Positions 10,901 to 21,500 of a stretch of 63,227 nt of DNA are shown here, piece by piece (position 1 is the stretch's first letter; each line of letters begins with the position of its first letter). Both the position numbers and the translations under genes were made by a program. The notes under the pieces were generated by a model. It ran no database searches and had not been told where the DNA came from. It was given only the letters and a program-made list of their open reading frames with translations. Origin of the DNA: Acanthamoeba lenticulata (lineage: Eukaryota > Discosea > Longamoebia > Acanthamoebidae); contig NAVB01000145.1 of assembly GCA_002179805.1 (NCBI GenBank), positions 1 to 63,227 of the forward strand, given 5' to 3'.

Positions 10901-12407
10901 GCCAGCGACGGCAGCAGAAGCAAAAGCAGCGGCAGTCAGACTACGGCGGCCACGGGGCTGGACGCGGTGGGCAACAAGCCCGCGGTCGACAGCACGGCGA
11001 TGTCGGCCACGGCGGCCAAGTCGGTCGAGGGTGGCCTGTTGCTGGCCAACGGGGACATATACAAGGGCGACATCAAGAACGGGCTCAAGCACGGGAAGGG
11101 CGCGTATTACTTCAAGAACGGCGATCGGTACGAGGGCGACTACTGGACCGGCGAGGCCCACGGCGTCGGCAGGTTCACCTTTGCCAACGGCACCTACTAC
11201 GTAGGCGACCACAACATGGGCAAGTTCCACGGCAACGGCAAGTTCGTGTACGCCAACGGCACCGTCTACGAGGGCCAGTTCCGGGTTCGTGTGAGCCGCG
11301 TGGATGCTCGTAGGCTGCGATCGTAGGCTGACCGGCGCTCGCTGGTGTTGGGCGGACGGGCGACAGGACGACAAGTTCCACGGGAAGGGGAAGACGGTGC
11401 TGCCCAACGGCGACGTACATGAGGGCGAGTACCTCGGCGACAAGTACCACGGTGCGGGCGTTTATCGCCAGATCAACGGCGACGTCTTTGTCGGCTCCTA
11501 CCGCGTACCGCTTCGCCTTCTTCTTCTTCTTCTTCTTGTGGTTGAACATCATCATCCACTTCATGAACTGATCAGAGGTGAGGCGTGCGTGCAGGCCGGG
11601 TTGATGAAGGAGGGCGAGCTCACCTACGGCAACGGGGACCGCTACGTGGGCTTGTTCAAGAAGAACAAGCCGTCGGGCGGGGCCGGCACGCTACGCTACG
11701 CCAACGGGTGCGTCTACCGGGGCGAGTTCAAGAAGGGCTTGAGCCATGGGTTCGGCGAGATGCAGTTCCCCAACGGCGACCACTACATCGGGACCTGGAG
11801 CAAGGGCATGCGCCACGGGCGCGGGACCTACAAGCGGGCCAACGGCCACTACACGGGCGACTATGTGGAGGGCGAGCGCCACGGGTCGGGCGAGCTCGTG
11901 GAGGACGGCGACCGCTACGAGGGCGAGTTCCGCAATGGCCTCCCGCACGGCCGAGGCAAGATTCACTACCACAGCGGCGTCCGCTACGAGGGCGAGTTCG
12001 TCAAGGGCGAGCCCGCAGGCCAAGGCACCCTCTGGAGCGTCGACGGCTCCACCTACGTCGGCGATTTTGCCGTACGTGGCTTTCCTTTAAACTCTTTTTT
12101 AAAAAATAATTCTTTATTTTAAAATTAAAATGCATTTTTAACGTTATTTTAAAAATTGCATTGTCGTGTGCAGGGAGGGCTACGGCACGGACGTGGCAAG
12201 CAGGAGCGGGCCAACGGGTCGACCTACGAGGGCGAGTGGGTGCGAGGCGAGATGGTGGGGCAGGGCCGCTACACCTACCCCAACGGCGACGTTTATGAAG
12301 GCGCCTTTGAGCGTAACAAGTTCAACGGCCGCGGACGCTACATCTTCCCCGATGGCGAGGTTATTGAGGGCCTCTTTGTCGATGGCAAGCCCGCAGACCA
12401 GCAGTAG
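7913..12407 (+). CDS. Calpain-family cysteine protease fused to MORN repeats
   Basis: Start ATG 7913 ([17 protein letters not shown]) opens a gene of more than ten exons. The protease core carries [13 protein letters not shown] (catalytic Cys, about 8336-8375) and [11 protein letters not shown] with [13 protein letters not shown] (catalytic His and Asn, about 9295-9370), so the triad is complete. Beta-sandwich-like C2L/domain III sequence follows (9480-10490). The intron at about 10489-10557 joins ...SSENA in frame to [11 protein letters not shown], then a Ser-rich linker, then about 15 MORN repeats of about 23 residues (pattern Y-x-G-x-hx-x-G-x-x-HG-x-G) from about 11030 to the stop. MORN arrays bind membranes or scaffolds, so the protease may be targeted to a membrane. 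No EF-hands or signal peptide are visible. Confidence 0.85.
11030..12395 (+). repeat. MORN repeat array within the calpain fusion
   Basis: About 15 tandem units of about 23 codons, for example [19 protein letters not shown] and [19 protein letters not shown], interrupted by three introns (around 11290, 11510 and 12075). The unit length stays constant across the introns, which supports the splice model. A weak sixteenth unit ([11 protein letters not shown]) closes the protein. Confidence 0.85.
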
Positions 12408-12435
12408 AGGATCGATATAATACGAATATTTCAAT

Positions 12436-12441
12436 AATAAA
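12436..12441 (+). terminator. Possible polyadenylation signal of the calpain-MORN gene
   Basis: An AATAAA hexamer lies about 30 bases after the stop codon in an AT-rich stretch. The next gene is convergent (minus strand, stop at 12699), so this spacer of about 290 bases holds two 3' ends and no visible gene. Confidence 0.4.
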
Positions 12442-12698
12442 TTGTAACAAAGCTGATCTTATTTTTATTATGATTATACGAGAACAATGATGATGACGAT
12501 GGGGAAATGATGTACATAGGCGAGGGAGACAGAGAGACACACACGTGTGGCTGGCACACGGGCGGTCGTGTGCCACAAAAAAAAAATCCGGCCAGCAGCA
12601 CCTCTGGCTTGGTGAGGTTGTGACGATGTTGCTGGTGGCTGGCCGGGATGGACACGGAAGTAGTAACGACGGGGAGACGGTTATCGACTGTGTGCTGC

Positions 12699-14108
12699 TC
12701 ATGTCTGTTTTCGATCCCGTCGGCCTGAAGAAGAAGACGATGAGGGCGAAGGTGAGCAAGATGAGAAAAGAGGCTCGCGTGAACGAGGGGGGAGGAGCTT
12801 ACTGTCGGAGGCGGCCATCTCCTGGAGGAAGCGCGAGATATTCTCCTGGTTGGAGGTGATGACGGTGTTGAGGGACGCCAGGTGCTGGCCCTTGGCAAAG
12901 ATCGAGTTGTTGGCGGCCTTCTGCAGCGTCTTGGTGATGACGAGCAGCGTCTTCTGCACCTTCTCCGGCTCTTTCCCTGTTCCCCGACGATGACGATGAA
13001 GTGGGTGAGGTCGATGACGACAATGGTGAGGAAGAAGACAAAGAGGAGGAAAAAAGGACGTACGGGCAACCTCGGCAGAGATGAGCTGGTACTTGACCGG
13101 CGACACGATGGCGGGACAGAAGAGCCGCAGGAAAATGAAACCGCCTACAACGAAGAAGAAGAAGAAGAAGGAGAAGAGATGAGAATCGGCTTCTTCGACG
13201 AGTCGAAGATCATCGCGGTAGGTAACCACTTACCGATGTAAGACGAGTCCTTGGCGGCGTCGTGCCACTTCTTCTCAGCGGCCTTGCGCATCTCCTTGCA
13301 CAGCTCGCGGATGCTCCTGTGGGACAAGAGGAGGAGGAAGGTAAGTGCACAGCCGAGAAGCGAGGAAGGCGAGGCACGCACGGTGGGCAGTTTCGGATGG
13401 AGTCGATGATGGTGTCGATGAAGAGCTGCACGGTGACCGTAAGCTTCTCGAGGTTGCGCTTGAGGTCCTTCTTCGTGATGAGGCTGTTCTCGATTTCATA
13501 GTTGTCGGGATGGAGCCACACCCGATTGATGAGGGGCTCGAGGGTTTGATAGAGGTAGCTCAGTCCAACCATGCGTGCATATACTAAACATTCAAAACAG
13601 AATGAGCATTTGCACTTGAAGAGGGAGCTCCATTGGAATACAGATTTGGCGTACCTTTCATGAGATTGGTGCAATTGCTGTCGGCACGGAAAAGCACATC
13701 AAGGCTGTCCGTTCGGGCGACTTCCCGCTTCATCGAGTACTTGATGAGGGCGAGGAGGGCGTCGACGGCCTGATTTGAACGCACGAGAGCCACATAGTGA
13801 GGGCTCTGTGCCTCAGCCTCCCGAAGGAGACGCTCGACGAAGTTGGCCTCCCTGTCGAGGCCATTCATGACAATGTCAAACTGCGTGCTGCTTGTGTGCA
13901 ACGAAGTCGAGCTCGAAGAGGTGTTCGGCGAGAAGCTCCCATCGTTGCTCGAATCGCTTGAACCTCCAGGAGAAGTAGCCTCTCCAATGCGAGCCATCTT
14001 GATCTCTTTGTTCTTTTTATTCTGACTATCGCGCTTCTTCTTCTTGAGACGCTTGTGCTCCTTAATGAGAGCCCGCATGCATGTCAGCAGATCCTCCTGA
14101 TCGGACAT
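12699..14108 (-). CDS. RasGAP domain protein
   Basis: A GTPase-activating protein for Ras-type small G proteins. Start ATG 14108 (MSDQEDLLTCMRALIKEHK) opens a first exon with a basic Lys-rich patch and a Ser-rich linker. The GAP domain follows. SLDVLFRADSNCTNLMKG carries the arginine-finger loop (LFR at about 13685-13705), and GGFIFLRLFCPAIVSPVKY (about 13085-13145) is the FLR motif that supports the finger. KTLQKAANN and LASLNTVITSNQENISRFL close the helical domain. Splicing at about 12807 to 12735 gives a short tail ending DRKQT at 12699. The protein is compact, about 350 residues, with no PH, C2 or IQ domains seen, so it resembles the minimal amoebal RasGAPs that shape actin and macropinocytosis. 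That role is an inference. Confidence 0.85.
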
Positions 14109-14906
14109 TATGTTCTTGTCCTACATTGTGCAAATCACAATGAGTGTCCATGAAGGCCATTTGCAGCAAAATCAACAAAACGAAGGAGCAAGAGTTCAAT
14201 TTCTGGCAAAAGATCGGAGGTGCGCACTTGCGATGTGGCAAGAAGGTACGGGCGAGCGTTTGAAGAGTTAGAGAGGCTCGAGGCCGGCTGCAGTCGTGGT
14301 CGGGGCGAGGGTAGGTGTGAGTTTGAACCCGAAGGTGACTCACGGCCGGCGACTGGTCGAATACAACACCAAGCGACGCCCCACAACAACGGTAGCCGCT
14401 GCTACGCACACCGAACTCCTTCCCTGAACTCACCGCGACCTTCGTGCGAACACGAGTCAAAGAGTCAAGAAGGCCTGGAAGGGGACAGAGAGTTCTCAGG
14501 CAAGGTGGCAGAGTCTTAGGCTGGCCGAGGTCGCAGGACTGTTGTTGGCGTATTCGTGGTCGTTCTCGTTTGGTGATGACCGCCAATAGGGAGGTAATAT
14601 CAAGTTGTCTTGGCTTACGGTTGCTCCACCCTTGCCCCACTCAAGACGAGGTGACTCTAAGTTCACGCCTTCTTTAGCCCCAACATACCCTACTCATCAG
14701 CCAAGACCCACTACGGGCTGGGCCGCCCACTGCGTGCTGGAGGGTTGAAGCCCACAAAGTTGTTGTGATGACCGGAGTTGGCGTTCACCACCGCGGTGGC
14801 CGGCAACCCGCTGATGGCGGTTGTTGGGCAGCGCCGCGAGACGCCTGGGCAAGAGTCGACACGACGGACAACAAGACAAACTTGCCTGCTTTCCAGCCGC
14901 AAGATC
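14109..14906. promoter_or_regulatory. Divergent intergenic region upstream of RasGAP and tandem globin
   Basis: About 800 bases lie between the RasGAP start (14108, minus) and the globin start (14907, plus). Several open frames cross it but none has recognisable protein character. It may hold 5' UTR, upstream exons or promoters for both genes. An in-frame ATG at 14814 could extend the globin protein into its right part. Confidence 0.4.
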
Positions 14907-16699
14907 ATGATGCACTCCTCGGGCGAGTACGTCGGGTGGCCGAGCAAGAGCGACAGAACTGTGGTGCAGGCCACTTGGCGCGCTGTCAACCAAGCAGGAG
15001 TCGAGGCCCTCGAGCGTCTCTTGAACCACTTCCTTGAGGCCAATCCCCATCTCCGCCCTTTCTTCATCACAGGTAATTCCCCCCCCTCCCTTCCCCTCGA
15101 ATCTGATTTTGTTCCATCTTAATTTGCTTGTTTTTTGACAGACCGACATCAACATGCGAGAAAGATGTTCATTTTTTTGAACAAAATTGTTGAGCAGCTT
15201 GGCAAACCTGACGAACTGGGTACGCCCAACTCAGATTTGGTCGATCATGACAGATAATTCTCTGATTTTTTTGACTGCGTGCAGTTCCCGATTTGGAGGC
15301 TCTTGCTCGACGGCACATCGCCTACCACGCCACCAAAAAGGACTACCAGAGCATGAGTACGCGGTCTTTTGCGCTCTCCTTCTTCCCTTCTTTTCCAAAC
15401 TCACCGTCGCTTTCGCTTTTGTTTCGCTTTCGCTTTGTCTTTCGCGCTTCGCTCTTTTGTCTTTCTCCCTCAGACGAGTCCCTCCAGTGGCTGCTGACCC
15501 ACTACCTGGGCGGCCAGATCACCGACGAGGTCCGTCGTCTGCGCGGCTAACACGTGTGGTAGGGGAGGTGACTGACACTGGTTTTGCGCGCCATGGCACG
15601 ACCAACAGATCAAGAATGCGTGGAATGTGACGTACGAAGCCGTGTGCCAAGTGATGCTCAAGGCCGCCGACGACTACGTGGCGGCCAACGGCGGCACCGA
15701 CAACTTCCTCATCACCAACGGCAAGCTGCCGGCCGCGGCCGCCTCCGCGGGGACGACGACGAGCGCCTCCGGCGCCGCGCCGGCCTCGAGCTCCAGCGCC
15801 CCGGTCGAGGCGATGGAGGAGGAGTCCGACGAGGGCGAGATGGAGAGCGAGCTCACGCCCGAGGAGGTGATCCTCATCCGCGAGACGTGGCCCGCCATCC
15901 GCTTGATCACCGACAGTAACGGCAACGAGTTTGACCGTACGTACCTCACTTCGTCTTCTTCATCATCAGCAACATCGTCCTTATCATCATCATCATCACC
16001 TTTGTCGTGGCAGTGCTACGAATTCACGTGAGGGAGAAGTACCCCGAGAAGAGGAAGTACTGCCAGTGTCCCGAGTTCAAGGTCCTCAATCGCGCTTCAC
16101 TTTCATCTTCTTTCTCATCTTCAACGTGAGATGGCGCGACTCACACCGCCGGTTGTTTCCATCGGGTACCTGTCCAGAAATTGTACGAGAAGCAGCAGAG
16201 GGAAAAGTCGGCGGCGTCCTTCCTGGCGCAGGTGGCTTTCGCCCATGAGCAGATCAGCTCGAGCAGCCCGCCGCCGTGGGCCGCCATCCAGGACCACTTT
16301 GCCCGCCTGGGCAAGTCGCACGCCGGCAGCCGCGCGCCGCTGCCCGAGGTCCAGGAGTTTGGTGCGATCTTCATCATCGTTATCATCATCATCGTCATCG
16401 TCATCGTCGTCAATGTTCTTATCATGATCGTGTGCGTTGTCGTGGCGGGAGCAGGCAAGGTGATGATGTTGATGATCAACGAGGCCCTGGGCAACCTGTA
16501 CACGCAGCAGGCCTTTGACGCATGGGACAAGCTGGTGCGGATGCTGCTCTCCTGGTTCGTCATGGGAGCCTCGGAGAAGCGCAAGAAGATCTTCTTCTCG
16601 CCCCTCCTCAAGCGCAGCGCCTCGTCGCCCACCGCCATCGCCAAGGAAGGCTCCGGCGGGTCCATCCCGACCTACAAGCGCTCTACGTCGCGCGTGTAA
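14907..16699 (+). CDS. Tandem two-domain globin
   Basis: An intron-rich gene encoding two consecutive globin folds. Domain 1 starts VVQATWRAVNQAGVEALERL and has an FF at the CD corner. Next come QHARKMFIFLN (His at distal position E7), LEALARRHIAYHA (His at proximal F8), and LQWLLTHYLGG and IKNAWNVTYEAV for the G and H helices. An acidic Ala/Ser-rich linker (15720-15850) leads to domain 2: LTPEEVILIRETWPAIR, KLYEKQQREKSAASFLA (Gln at the likely E7), ARLGKSHAGSRAPL (proximal His) and EALGNLYTQQAFDAWDKL. A basic Ser-rich tail ends at 16699. Start is the ATG at 14907; ATG 14814 is an alternative. Heme binding is expected for domain 1 and likely for domain 2. Ligand sensing or NO/O2 chemistry is an inference. 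Confidence 0.85.
16361..16440 (+). repeat. ATC/GTC trinucleotide microsatellite in a globin intron
   Basis: The intron between the domain 2 exons of the tandem globin is built largely of ATC and GTC triplets (16365-16415) and ends GGAGCAG before KVMMLMINEALG. Similar TTC- or ATC-rich introns occur at 11520, 15955-16005, 38260 and 39405, so this is a general intron habit of this genome. Confidence 0.6.
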
Positions 16700-16965
16700 C
16701 ATCATCATCACTCCCTCACAACACAACCACATCACATTCATGGCGTTCCAAAGCTTCACGCGGGCAGATGGGAACGAAACAGTGCAAAGTGTAGTCCCCA
16801 GTAGTCTGATCGCTCAGTCCCCGGCTCAGTTCATCCGAGCTTAATTAACCAGAAAGAAATAGAATCATGAAATAGCTCCTGGAGCAAAGTGGTTCTGCCT
16901 CATTTCCCAGAAGGCGCTAATTTGTTGAGCTACTTGTGTCTTTGTGCTGGTGTGGCAGACTGGTA

Positions 16966-18333
16966 ATGGACAAGCCGCAGGAGGAAGGACAGGTAAAGAG
17001 CGACCTCGAGGTGCTCGAGGCGGCCATCAAGGGCGACCGTGTCGGGCACCTCTTGTTCAGCGTGGACAAACTGCTGGCCGAGCTCGCGGCCGAAGGTTCG
17101 GAGCAAAACAAGCTCGTCACGTTCGCACCGCAGCCCGCGTATAGCCGCATGCTCATACACATCATGGTACGTACCGTTGACTTGTCTTTTACGGAAAGAG
17201 ACGAACAACATAAAAGCACCTGCACCGTAATTGGAAATACTTTAACAATGTTGTTTATTCAGGCGAGCAGGTACGGGATGCAGTCTGAGTCACATCCTGG
17301 TTTTGTGAAGCGATGGCCTGCATGTTGTACGTGCTGTCATGTAGAGCGCGAGATCAAGCGCGTGGTGGTGACGTGGAACTCGAACGCCCATCCGTACACA
17401 CGTCCATCATCCCAACCAACAAGAGAGCTGATGGTCTGGCCCAGGAGACAAACATAACCCCCCCCCCTCCCTCTTTTGAGTGGCTCTGTTCAGACCGGAA
17501 GAGTCGATCGGAGACATGTACCTGCGCATCAAGGGCAAGCGCAGCAGGCTCGATAGGAGCTCTGCCAAGCGTCGCAAGGCCAAGCGCAAGACCGTCTGGG
17601 AAGCTCGGGCAGCTTCACGAGGTCGGCCCCCACAATTTGCTTTCTTTCACATCTTTTTTTCGCGTCTCAACCGGTCTCTGCAGGAGACGGCGACAAGGAG
17701 GAACATCAGCCTGACGACGCAGATGCGGGACAAGCATCAATCTCACACTTGCCATCCGAGGTAGACCTCTAGTTCTCCTTCTGTTTGGATCGTCCCGTTC
17801 ATGCGGCGGCGTGGCTGATCTGTGGGTGCAATGGCAGCTGTTGGTGGAGATCTTCGCGTATTTGGCTTGTGAGGACTTGGTCTGTGCCGGCTTGGCCTGT
17901 CGTGAGGTACTCTTTTTTGGCGCGCGAGAGGCAAGCCTCGGGTCCTGTGTGCTCCTCTGGTGGACTGACTGGATGGACACCTTCTTTTAACATCATCACA
18001 AAAATGTAGTGGAATGACGCATCGATGGAGCCTGCACTCTGGCAGCGCCTGTGCTCGCCCTGGCTCCAAACCAACGCGGAGAAGTGCTCCCAACACGACG
18101 ACGAGCCGGCAACACCGGTGATCAAACCGAGCCGCTACGCAAAGGAAAACAAGATGAAGAAGAATGTGGCAAGGAAGCAGAAAGGGGAAGAGGAGCCATG
18201 GCGCGAGTTCTTCATCGCCAACGTCTTCTTGGAGTCCAGGTTGCCTCTCAAGCAGTTGAGGCGGTTTGAAAATGAGGTGCGCCATTCGCACGAGTTTCTC
18301 GGCACGACGGCCTGCACCCAGCGCCACCTCTAG
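16966..18333 (+). CDS. R3H and F-box domain protein
   Basis: Start ATG 16966 (MDKPQEEGQVKSDLEVLEAA). Spliced exons assemble an R3H domain, PAYSRMLIHIM-ASRYGMQSESHP-EREIKRVVVTWN, with the Arg-x3-His signature that contacts single-stranded nucleic acid. A strongly basic segment (SRLDRSSAKRRKAKRKT, about 17540-17590) follows. An F-box is then assembled across three exons: HLPSE, LLVEIFAYLACEDLVCAGLACRE, and WNDASMEPALWQRLC. The C-terminal exon (18025-18333) has the F-box-type PWREFFIANVFLES helix. The F-box should bind SKP1 in an SCF ubiquitin ligase and the R3H domain would supply RNA or DNA binding, so it may direct ubiquitination to RNA-bound substrates (inference). Confidence 0.8.
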
Positions 18334-18545
18334 TCGTCCTTGTACAACAACAAGATGTTGATGGATGTGTGTTGATGATCATTTGCAAATGCAGAAAGTC
18401 AGAAAGAAGTTTTGGCCCTTTCCTGGTCTCCCTGAAGGAAGACGGCAAGGTCACATAAAAAACACAACCCCCCTCTCTGCAAGAAGAAGAGGGCATCGAG
18501 GAGAAGAAAGAGAGGGGGGGGGGGAAGAGAAGGAGGATGAAGAGC

Positions 18546-21500
18546 TCAGTCCTGCTGCATCTCCTCAACGAGCTCCTCCTCCGAGAGGTGTTCGCCTTCG
18601 GCGTCCTCTTCCTCAGGTTCCTCCTCATTATCCTTCTTCCTTGTGATCTTCTTTGTCGTCGTCGTCGTCTTCTTGGTCTTCTGGTTCGCGGCCTTGTTCT
18701 TGCCACGCCTGGTCAGGCTCTCCTCCTCTTCCTCCATCACCTCCTCTTCTCCTCCTTCTTCTTCATCGGCCGGGACGTCCACGGCCAGCCGTCCAGTCTT
18801 GGACACCCGAGGCCGGTCAGGCACCTTCTCCAGCTCGAGCTGCGGCATCCTGCTCTTCTTCTTGTTGTTCTTCTTCTTGGTCCCCGCCTTGCCCTTGGCC
18901 GCCGACGTCTTCTTCTTCTGCTGCGTCGCGGCCTCGTCGAGCTCATCCTCATCGAGCTCATCCACTGCCGGCGCAGCCACGCCAGCGGCCTTGCGGAGGC
19001 GTCCCAGGAAGTCGTAGTAAGGAGCGCACGCCTTGTCGTTCGGATCGAAGGCGTACTTGTCCTTCATCTCCTCGTCAAACGTCTTCAATCTGTTGTTGTT
19101 GGTCGTCGTCGTGTCGTGCGGTCAGTCGCGCACAACAGAGAGCGAATCAAAGGGAGAGGGAGGAGCAAAGTACATGTAGTTGGCGGTGGTCCGACTGCCG
19201 AGGGAAGCGACGAAGCGCGGGAGGCCGCTGAGGAATTCGAAGCGGGCCGGGGCCTCCTCGGCGGCGTAGATGATGCCCGAGTGGACCAGCGTGATGAGGC
19301 TCTCGCGCGTGCGCTTCTGAGCCACGCCAAAGGTCAGCGCCAGCCGCAGGGCCAGCTCTCGGAAGTCCTCCAGAATGACGCCCTTGGTCCACTCGTCCTC
19401 CTCGTCCAAATATTTCTCAAATTCCTGAACAATAAATCGCGGTTAAATGAAATCAAGAGCAAAAAGCAATAACTAAAGAGGACGGAGGGCAAACCTTCTT
19501 GAGGGCATCGAGGATGAGGACCCAGAGCTTGGAGGTGTCGTCGCGGACGGCGTCGTCGCCGGCGCGGAGCAGTGCGAGGAAGTGCTGGAGGGCGGCCTTG
19601 ACCTCGCGCCCGTGCCGCACAAAGTGGGCCAGCAGCGCCGGCGCGTTCTCGGCGCGCGGGATCACATTGTAGGCCACCAGCTTAGCCAGCCCGCCGATGA
19701 GCCGCACTTTCCGCACCGTCGACTCGTACGGCGTCAGCTCCCGCTCTCTCCGCTCTGCGCCAATCCAGAAGATGCGTAAGTGACGAGCTCGGGCCAACGT
19801 CCTTTGGTGGTTGGTGGGGGGGGGGGGAAGGGAAAGGGGCCAGGCCCGTACCCTTGTGGTCCTCGGCAGGCTCGGGCTCGGCCTCCTCCTCGGCGGCCTC
19901 ACGGGCCCGCTGCGCGCGGAAGGCCTCCTTGGCCTTCTTGGCCTTCTCGGCCGCCCGCTGCATGCGCTCGAGCATGATCCGCGCTTTGCCGCGGGGCTCG
20001 GCCTTGGCCTTGTCCCCGTCCTCCTCGTCGTCATCGTCGTCTTTCTTGTTCTTCTTCTTCTTTGTCGTCTTCTTCTTTTTCTTTGTCACCTTCTTCTTCT
20101 TCTTCTTCCCTTCATCCTCATCGTCGTCGGTCTTCTTGGTGCCCCGCTTGCGCTTGGCGACAATGTCGACTCCTTCCTCCTCGTCGTCCTCCTCCTCCTC
20201 AGACTCGGACCCCGAGGCGTCGGCGTCGTCCTCGGCCGATTTCTTGCGCGCGCGCGGGACGTCGAGGACGGTCTCCACGTAGTTGCGCAGGATGTCGGCG
20301 AGGGCGCCCGGCGCGGCGGCCAGCTGGCGCTGGCCCTTGTGGGCCAGGCCCGGGCGGAAGACGAGAGCCAGGTCGCACAGAAGCAGGTAGGCCCGGTCCT
20401 GCACGTCCGGCGCCGTGGTCGCGGCGCCGCCGGGCTCGAGGAGGCGCGCCAGCTGGCGAAGCAACTCGTCGCGCTCGTGCGTGATGGGCGTCGGGTCGCC
20501 CGTCTTGGGCTTGAACTTGGCCGCGCTCCACAGCAGGTGCTGCCCGAGCACGCCCACGACCAGAACCATGATCTTCTCGTAGTGCGCCGGGAACACGCCC
20601 GAGAGCAGGGCGTCGAGGAGGCGCCTGACCGGCTCGTAGAGGTCGAGGCGGGCCAGGTCGAGCACCATGTAGAGTTGGTGGATCCGGGCCAGGGCCATGC
20701 GCAGCGCGAACTCGGCTTCCTCGTTTAGCTCCGTCGGGCCCTCCTGTAATTTGTTTTAAAATAAATATTGAAATATAAAATTAAAATTGCAAAAAGACGC
20801 GGCGTACGGCAGGGTCGAGGGTAGGGAGGGCCTGGAGGTAGCGGTCGGCCAGCTCGTCGGTGAGGCGGCCAAAGGCGACCTCGGCCTCCTTGCGCATGGC
20901 GTGCTGCTGGGTGAGCATGGCGCGGTAGGTCTTGGCACACGCACGCAAGACGCCCTCGCGCGTGTTGCTCAGGTAGATCTCGTGCATCTGGTCCAGCAGC
21001 GCCTTGAAGGGCTTTTCGTAGCGCTCGGTGTGGTAGACGTCAAAGTCGAAGAACTGGGGCAGCTCGATGAGCTCCTCGAGCTGCTCGGGCTCGGTCTTGC
21101 ACTGCTCCAGCAGCTCCGGCAGGCGCTTGGCAAAGCACTTGGACAGCTTGCGCTGGTTGGCCGTCTTCTCTTTCTGCTTCCACCATAGATAACTCGTTAA
21201 CAGAGGCGCTGACGACCCGAGCCACGGGATGTTGCGTACCGACTTGACGACGGCGTCGGGGTCGGTCTTGGCCTTGGGGCAGATGGCGAGGCCCGACGCC
21301 TTCTTGACGCAGGCATTGATGAGGGCAGCCAGGACGGTGCGCTCCCGCGCGTCCTGGACCTCTTCAGCCGCTGGCTGACCGACATCGTCGGGGACCATGA
21401 GGTCAGTCATGGCGCGCCACGCCCGCAGGGCCGGGGCCTGCGCCCACAGGGCATCGACCACATAGTTGGGATTCTTGGGCTGATGCGTGTGCTTCACAAT

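Noticed and set aside
14300..14345. B-box-like GGGTTCAAACTC on the minus strand, possible tRNA
   Set aside because: The flanks do not form a T-stem or acceptor stem and no A-box or anticodon arm is present at the right distance.
18537..19472. Plus-strand open frame of 311 residues opposite STAG
   Set aside because: It is antisense to STAG exons and made of Leu/Arg/Gly-rich sequence that mirrors the Glu/Lys-rich tail; the minus strand has the recognisable STAG protein.
19811..20728. Plus-strand open frame of 305 residues
   Set aside because: Shadow of a GC-rich STAG exon, with Leu/Val runs that are the complement of Lys/Asp/Glu codons.
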